This document shows positions 5,584 through 9,830 of a DNA stretch of 9,830 bases, piece after piece. Every line of letters begins with the position of its first letter. Positions within the stretch are counted from its first letter, which is position 1. The DNA comes from Chloroflexota bacterium. GTDB taxonomy: Bacteria; Chloroflexota; UBA6077. Both the position numbers and the translations under genes were made by a program. A model generated the notes under the pieces. The model saw nothing but the letters and a program-made list of their open reading frames with translations. It was not told the origin of the DNA and did no database searches. The DNA lies in NCBI GenBank assembly GCA_021845945.1, contig JAJZRD010000138.1, positions 1-9,830 on the forward strand, given 5' to 3'.

Positions 5584-7965
5584 TTGTCCATATTAGAAGG
5601 ATTGAACCCCGCCCAGCGGGAGGCGGCTGCCGTCCCCTCGGGCCCGCTCTTGATCCTCGCGGGGCCCGGCTCTGGTAAGACCCGAGTCATCACCCACCGC
5701 ATAGCCTACCTGATCCAGCAGCACGGGGTTAAACCGCATCGCATCATGGCCGTTACCTTCACCAACAAGGCCGCGCGAGAGATGAAGGAGCGGCTGGAGA
5801 GGCTGGTGGGTCCAGACGCGGAAGCCCTGACTGTCGGCACCTTCCACGCTACCTGCGCTCGGATCCTGAGACGGGAGGCCGCCCACGTGGGTCTGGATCC
5901 CAGCTTCGTTATCTACGACGACGACGACCAGCTCAGTGTGGTGAAGAGTGTCCTGAAGGAGATGGAGCTGGACGAGAAGCGCTATCCGGCGCGCCCCTTC
6001 CTGAACGCCATCTCCTCGGCCAAGAGCGAGCTGCAGAGCCCTCACCAGTACGGGGAGTTCACCACCAGCTACTGGCAGGAGGTAGCGGCCCGGGTCTACC
6101 GCCGCTATCAGGATCTGCTGGGGGTGAACCGGGCACTGGACTTCGACGACCTGCTGATGACCGCCGTGCAGCTGTTCCGCAGCTGCCCGGAGGTGCTGGA
6201 GCGGTATCAGGACCGCTACCTCCACCTGCTGGTGGACGAGTTCCAGGATACCAACGTTGCCCAGTACGCCCTGGTGAAGCTGCTGGCCAACAGGAGCCGG
6301 AACGTGAGCGTGGTGGGCGATCCCGACCAGTCCATCTACAGCTGGCGCTCCGCGGACATCCGGAACATCCTCAACTTCGAGAAGGACTATCCCGACGCCA
6401 AGGTGGTGGTGCTGGAGCAGAACTACCGCTCCACGGGCACCATCCTGGAGGTGGCCCAGGGGGTCATCAACGCCAACACCATGCGGAAGGCGAAGAAGCT
6501 GTGGACCGAGAACGGCCCCGGGCAGCCGGTGACCGTCTTCGAGGCCTACGACGAGGGGGAGGAGGCCACCTACGTCGCCCGGGAGATCGAGAGGCTGGCG
6601 GGCAGGGAGGGCCACAGCTTTCGGGACTTCGCGGTGATGTACCGGACCAACGCCCAGTCTCGGGCGCTGGAGGATGCTTTCCGACGGTATCGCCTCCAGT
6701 ACAAGCTGGTCGGCGGGACCCGCTTCTATTCGCGGCGGGAGGTCAAGGACGTCGTCGCTTTCCTGCGGCTGATCCAGAACCCGGGGGACGGGGTCTCCAT
6801 GGCCCGGGTGGTAAACGTGCCCCCTCGGGGGATCGGCGCCAAGACCGTGGCGGAGCTGGACAGGCTTGCCCGGGAGCGGGGCGTTTCGCTGTTCGAGGCG
6901 GCGCGGCTGGTGGTGGGCGGCGACTCCGGGGAGGAGAAGGGTCTCCCCCAGTTGACCCCCAGGGTGCGCAACGCCGTCGCTGCCTTCGTCGATACGGTGA
7001 ACCACCTTGTGCAGCGGAAGGCGGATCTGGGGATCGTGGATCTCCTCGACCTGCTGCTGGAGCGCACGGCGTACCGACCCTACCTGCTGGACGGCTCCGA
7101 GGAGGGGCAGGAGCGATGGGAGAACGTGATGGAGCTGCGCACCGTCGCCCGGGATTACGAGCACCTCAACCCGGGGGCGGCCCTGGATGCCTTCCTGGAG
7201 GAGATGGCCCTCGTCTCGGACGTGGATGGCCTGAAGGAGGAGGACGAGGGGGTAACCCTCATCACCCTCCACGCGGCCAAGGGGCTGGAGTACCCCTGCG
7301 TCTTCATCGTCGGCCTGGAGGACGGCATCTGCCCCCACTCCCGCTCCTTCGACGACCCGCCGGCCATGGAGGAGGAGCGGCGGCTCTGCTACGTGGGGAT
7401 CACGCGGGCGATGGAGCGGCTGTGGCTGGTGTACGCCTCCCGCCGCACCCTCTACGGCAACATGAACTACAACGAGCCCTCCCGCTTCCTGGCCGACATC
7501 CCGCCCCACCTGGTGTCGGGAAACGGCACAGTGGGTCCCACGTTAAAGAAGTCGCAGGGCTCCGGTGTCGGCCTTCCCCAGCGCCCCGACTTCTACTCCG
7601 GCTCCTCGGGACGCGGGAGGTTCGCACCGTCGACGCCACCCCGCGGGGCCGAGGGGAATGGGATCCCCCGACGGTTGCCCGAGCAGGGTGGGACGCCCCG
7701 ATGCGTGCCCGAGTTGGGCCCTCAGCCCAGGCGGGAGTCCGGTCCCAACAGTCAGGAGGTGCGGATCGGCCCTCAGCAGTCCGCGGGCGAGGGGAAGACC
7801 GAGACGACCTTCAGGCCCGGCGACCGTGTGTACCATCCGGCCTTTGGGAACGGGGTGGTGGTCTCCAGCCAGATCACCCGGACCGACGAGGAGGTCACCG
7901 TCGCCTTCGAGCAGCGGGGGGTGAAGAAGCTGGCCCTGAGCTTCGCGCCCCTGCAGCGGACGTAA
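5584..7965 (+). CDS. pcrA: ATP-dependent DNA helicase PcrA/UvrD
   Basis: A 793-residue superfamily 1A 3'-5' helicase acting in nucleotide-excision and mismatch repair, replication restart and clearing of proteins from DNA. Motifs occur in order: Q motif LNPAQREA, Walker A AGPGSGKT (26-33), Ia TFTNKAAREMKER, Walker B VDEFQDT (217-223), III VGDPDQSIYSWRSAD (244-258), IV QNYRST (279-284), V LITLHAAKGLEYP (about 559-571), VI RRLCYVGITRAMERLWL. A low-complexity Pro/Gly/Arg linker (about 645-740) leads to a C-terminal Tudor-like domain beginning FRPGDRVYHPAFGNGVV (743 on), which in PcrA contacts RNA polymerase. That tail and the motif set favour PcrA over Rep. I chose TTG at 5584 because GGGAG lies 6-7 bases upstream and the -10 box covers the longer start at 5545. 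It is first in a run of three plus-strand genes. Confidence 0.96.
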   Translation: MSILEGLNPAQREAAAVPSGPLLILAGPGSGKTRVITHRIAYLIQQHGVKPHRIMAVTFTNKAAREMKERLERLVGPDAEALTVGTFHATCARILRREAAHVGLDPSFVIYDDDDQLSVVKSVLKEMELDEKRYPARPFLNAISSAKSELQSPHQYGEFTTSYWQEVAARVYRRYQDLLGVNRALDFDDLLMTAVQLFRSCPEVLERYQDRYLHLLVDEFQDTNVAQYALVKLLANRSRNVSVVGDPDQSIYSWRSADIRNILNFEKDYPDAKVVVLEQNYRSTGTILEVAQGVINANTMRKAKKLWTENGPGQPVTVFEAYDEGEEATYVAREIERLAGREGHSFRDFAVMYRTNAQSRALEDAFRRYRLQYKLVGGTRFYSRREVKDVVAFLRLIQNPGDGVSMARVVNVPPRGIGAKTVAELDRLARERGVSLFEAARLVVGGDSGEEKGLPQLTPRVRNAVAAFVDTVNHLVQRKADLGIVDLLDLLLERTAYRPYLLDGSEEGQERWENVMELRTVARDYEHLNPGAALDAFLEEMALVSDVDGLKEEDEGVTLITLHAAKGLEYPCVFIVGLEDGICPHSRSFDDPPAMEEERRLCYVGITRAMERLWLVYASRRTLYGNMNYNEPSRFLADIPPHLVSGNGTVGPTLKKSQGSGVGLPQRPDFYSGSSGRGRFAPSTPPRGAEGNGIPRRLPEQGGTPRCVPELGPQPRRESGPNSQEVRIGPQQSAGEGKTETTFRPGDRVYHPAFGNGVVVSSQITRTDEEVTVAFEQRGVKKLALSFAPLQRT

Positions 7966-7977
7966 GCAGATTTGCAG

Positions 7978-7996
7978 TGCGGCGCTTCGCGCCGCA
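7978..7996 (+). other. Hairpin between pcrA and the DUF192 gene
   Basis: TGCGGCGC (7978-7985) and GCGCCGCA (7989-7996) form a perfect 8-bp stem with a TTC loop, 12 bases after the pcrA stop and 20 bases before the next ATG. There is no following T-run, so it is not an obvious terminator. It could stabilise or process the shared transcript, or act as a weak attenuator. Confidence 0.45.
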
Positions 7997-8016
7997 ACGG
8001 GAAGGCAACGCTGAGC

Positions 8017-8685
8017 ATGAGAATCCGCCTCCTCATCGGGATATCGATCTTCGTCCTCGTGGCGATCGGTTGCGGCGCCGCTCCCGCGGCGGAGCCCGTT
8101 CCCACCGCGGGAGTCCCCACTGTCGGGAGGACGGCTCCGCCGCCCTCCACGGCCATCGCCACCCCCTCGGTTGCCGCGGCGCCGGCCACGTCCAGCCCGA
8201 CTCCGCCGATGGCGACGGCTACCCCGCCACGACCGACGGCGACGACTCCACCTCCGCCCCCGACCCTGCCGGTGAACCCAGGGACCCCCAGGGCCATTGT
8301 CTCGGCGGCCGCCTCCGCCCGCATCACCACCGCCTCGGCCCGGCAGGTCACGGTGAAGCTGGAGGTGGCCGACACGCCGGCGTCCAGGGCCGTCGGCCTG
8401 TCCAAGAGATCCTCGCTGCCCGAGGATGCGGGGATGATCTTCGTCTTCCCCTCGGACGACCAGGCCCCCTTCTGGATGAAGGACACCTGGATCCCGCTGT
8501 CCATCGCATTCATCTCGTCCCAGGGGCGGATCGTGGACATCCAGGACATGCAGTCGATGACGGAGGAGCTGCACCGGCCGGCCCAACCCTATAGGTACGC
8601 CCTGGAGGTGAACCAGGGCTTCTTCAAGAAGAATGGAGTTAACGCTGGAGACCGAGTGGAGCTCCAGTTGGGAGGAAGACAGTGA
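8017..8685 (+). CDS. DUF192 (COG1430) lipoprotein
   Basis: A 222-residue protein of unknown biochemical role. The N-terminus (MRIRLLIGISIFVLVAIGC) is a lipoprotein signal with C19 as the probable lipidated residue. Residues 20-100 form a Thr/Pro/Ala-rich tether, and the DUF192 fold occupies about 109-218, with the family signature GLSKRSSLPEDAGMIFVF, then FWMKDTWIPLSIAFI and IVDIQ. The domain therefore sits on the outer face of the membrane. The ATG at 8017 is preferred over the upstream TTG at 7972, because it gives a clean signal peptide and the longer version would start inside a strong hairpin. The ribosome site GGGAAGG is weak and 11 bases away. The stop TGA overlaps the GTG start of the next gene, suggesting co-transcription and translational coupling. 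Confidence 0.88.
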   Translation: MRIRLLIGISIFVLVAIGCGAAPAAEPVPTAGVPTVGRTAPPPSTAIATPSVAAAPATSSPTPPMATATPPRPTATTPPPPPTLPVNPGTPRAIVSAAASARITTASARQVTVKLEVADTPASRAVGLSKRSSLPEDAGMIFVFPSDDQAPFWMKDTWIPLSIAFISSQGRIVDIQDMQSMTEELHRPAQPYRYALEVNQGFFKKNGVNAGDRVELQLGGRQ

Positions 8686-9605
8686 AGATACTGGTAACCG
8701 GCGGGGCGGGGTTCATAGGCTCCAACGTGGTCGACGCCTACCTGGAGGCCGGCCATCAGGTGGTGGTGGTTGACAACCTGGCCTCGGGCAGCCGCGCCAA
8801 CCTGAACCCTGCCGCCACCTTCTATGAAGTTGACATAAGGTCGCCGCAGCTTCTGGAGGTGATGGAGAAGGAGAGGCCCGCGGTGGTGAACCACCACGCC
8901 GCCCACATCGACGTGCGGCGGTCGGTGGCGGACCCCCGCTACGACGCCTCCATCAACATCGACGGCTCCATCGCGGTGCTGGAGGCCTGCCGCAAGACCG
9001 GCGTCCGGAAGGTGATCTACATATCCTCGGGTGGGGCCATGTATGGCGAGCCGGAGTACCTGCCCTGTGACGAGAACCACCCGGCGAAGCCCCTCTCCCC
9101 CTACGGGGCCACCAAGCACTCCGTGGAGCACTACGTCTTCATGTACCGGGAGAACTTCGGTATCTCCTACACCGTCCTCCGCTACCCCAACGTCTACGGT
9201 CCGCGGCAGGACCCGTTCGGTGAGGCGGGGGTGATCGCCATCTTCACGGAGCGGATGCTGAAGGGGGAGCCGGTGACCATCAACGGCAGCGGGGAGCAGG
9301 AGAGGGACTTCATCTACGTGGGGGACTGCGTGTCCGCCAACCTGCTGGCCCTGGAGGGTGGGGACGGTCGAGAGTACAACCTGGGCTGGGGGATCGGCAC
9401 CACGGTCGACGAGATCTACAGGAGCCTCAAGAGCATTACCGGCTACCCGCTGGAGGCCAACTATGGTCCGGCCAAGACGGGTGAGACCTTCCGAATCTAC
9501 CTGGACACCACTCGGATTCGCCAGGAGCTGAACTGGGCCCCGAGGGTTCCCCTGGAGGAGGGGCTCACCCGCACCGTGCAGTTCTTCCGACACGAAGCAA
9601 GATAG
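8682..9605 (+). CDS. NAD-dependent sugar-nucleotide epimerase (GalE-like extended SDR)
   Basis: A 307-residue cytoplasmic extended short-chain dehydrogenase, most likely a UDP-glucose 4-epimerase or a related UDP-sugar epimerase/dehydratase. The Rossmann motif GGAGFIG is at residues 7-13, with the acidic D31 that selects NAD. The catalytic set is SSGG (115-118) plus Y141 and K145 in SPYGATK. Substrate-side motifs RYPNVYGPRQDP (about 167-178) and GSGEQERDFIYVGD (202-215) are standard. It is shorter than E. coli GalE but normal for the compact bacterial/archaeal subgroup. It starts at GTG overlapping the DUF192 stop by four bases, with GGAGG 6 bases upstream. The exact sugar cannot be decided, since no glycosyltransferase cluster is visible in the window. 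Confidence 0.92.
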   Translation: MKILVTGGAGFIGSNVVDAYLEAGHQVVVVDNLASGSRANLNPAATFYEVDIRSPQLLEVMEKERPAVVNHHAAHIDVRRSVADPRYDASINIDGSIAVLEACRKTGVRKVIYISSGGAMYGEPEYLPCDENHPAKPLSPYGATKHSVEHYVFMYRENFGISYTVLRYPNVYGPRQDPFGEAGVIAIFTERMLKGEPVTINGSGEQERDFIYVGDCVSANLLALEGGDGREYNLGWGIGTTVDEIYRSLKSITGYPLEANYGPAKTGETFRIYLDTTRIRQELNWAPRVPLEEGLTRTVQFFRHEAR

Positions 9606-9626
9606 CTTCCGAAGGGTTAGGCCGAT

Positions 9627-9711
9627 GTAGGGCGAGGGTTTATCCCCCGCCGCCGGCTGGCCCCGATGGTCAGGCGGCGGGGCACGAGACCCCGCCCTAC
9701 GATGTCAAAGC
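9627..9711 (+). repeat. Dispersed palindromic repeat, copy 2
   Basis: A long imperfect inverted repeat bounded by GTAGGGCG (9627-9634) and CGCCCTAC (9693-9700), with an inner perfect 10-bp stem CCCCGCCGCC (9645-9654) and GGCGGCGGGG (9673-9682). It aligns with 5402-5480 in the same orientation. It begins 22 bases past the epimerase stop, so besides being a repeat it probably forms a large hairpin at the end of the pcrA-DUF192-epimerase transcript. Confidence 0.6.
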
Positions 9712-9738
9712 CATCTTTGGGATGGCAGAGCGCTCTGC
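9710..9738. promoter_or_regulatory. Adjacent small palindromes before the last gene
   Basis: GCCATC (9710-9715) pairs with GATGGC (9721-9726), and a perfect 14-base palindrome, GCAGAGCGCTCTGC, occupies 9725-9738. A third, AGGACGTCCT, is at 9763-9772. Perfect dyads upstream of a start codon can be operators, but they could also be further decayed repeat sequence. No good -35/-10 pair is seen for the following gene. Confidence 0.3.
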
Positions 9739-9781
9739 TCTACGTCATTTCCAGTCCACTGAAGGACGTCCTGTCTGACCC

Positions 9782-9830
9782 ATGCTGAGATCCCTCCTCC
9801 CACGCTGCCTCTTGGTGGCCCTCCTGGCCG
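9782..9830 (+). CDS. Start of a probable exported protein (partial)
   Basis: ATG at 9782 opens a frame reading MLRSLLPRCLLVALLA to the window edge: two early arginines followed by a Leu/Val/Ala-rich core, the look of a signal peptide. Codon third positions are mostly G or C, as in the other genes. No strong ribosome site is visible upstream (a GAAGGA at 9761 is too far). Only 16 codons are present, so no function can be given. Confidence 0.5.
   Translation, partial: MLRSLLPRCLLVALLA

Noticed and set aside
5593..7509. 638-codon minus-strand frame inside pcrA
   Set aside because: The plus strand encodes a full set of helicase motifs. The minus frame is His/Val/Leu-rich shadow sequence.
7543..8586. 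347-codon minus-strand frame
   Set aside because: It overlaps the ends of two real genes, is Gly/Arg-rich and has no domain or ribosome site.
6501..8594. 697-codon plus-strand frame crossing pcrA and the DUF192 gene
   Set aside because: It is a +1 shadow with a Gly/Arg/Ala/Pro-rich translation, running across two well-supported genes and their intergenic hairpin.
1..9830. CRISPR array, tRNA or rRNA genes, defence or secretion systems
   Set aside because: I saw no regularly spaced repeats, no tRNA cloverleaf signature and no rRNA segment, and none of the identified proteins belongs to such a system.

Overview
This is a GC-rich bacterial window with tightly packed genes, Shine-Dalgarno-led starts and some GTG/TTG start codons. 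A secreted multiheme c-type cytochrome, a Thr/Pro-rich tethered lipoprotein and many intergenic palindromic repeats would fit an anaerobic or respiratory environmental bacterium. A Chloroflexota-like lineage is my best guess, but nothing here proves it. The window looks like ordinary chromosome interrupted by one complete insertion sequence.

Layout. Positions 1-406 hold the possible tail of an upstream gene, a GAAA-loop hairpin, a cluster of CCCTCTCCC-type repeats and the terminator of the next gene. Positions 407-2296 (minus) encode a secreted cytochrome with nine CxxCH haem motifs. Its roughly 450-base upstream region holds a candidate promoter and a chain of hairpins. Positions 2740-2764 are a rho-independent terminator on the minus strand. 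An IS110-family (IS1111-type) element occupies about 2767-4605. It has matching 11-bp subterminal inverted repeats, a DEDD transposase and an unusually long (about 590 bases) structured noncoding stretch after the transposase. Positions 4606-5364 (minus) encode a PIG-L-type zinc deacetylase. Removing the IS rejoins that gene's stop codon directly to the terminator at 2740-2764, so the element landed between the two.

From 5400 onwards, a 75-80 base palindromic repeat lies between the divergent PIG-L and pcrA genes, and a second copy follows the plus-strand genes at about 9627. An extended -10 promoter at 5537-5545 drives pcrA (a UvrD/PcrA superfamily 1 helicase with its Tudor-like C-terminus). 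It is followed by a DUF192 lipoprotein and a GalE-like sugar-nucleotide epimerase whose GTG start overlaps the lipoprotein stop by four bases. The window ends in the first 16 codons of another probable exported protein.

The most interesting material is the IS. The perfect -35 hexamer at its right end and a near-consensus -10 at its left end would make a 17-bp-spaced promoter only in the circular form. The structured 3' noncoding region is a candidate guide (bridge/seek) RNA and contains short matches to the reconstructed target and donor ends. These are hand-read inferences, not computed results.
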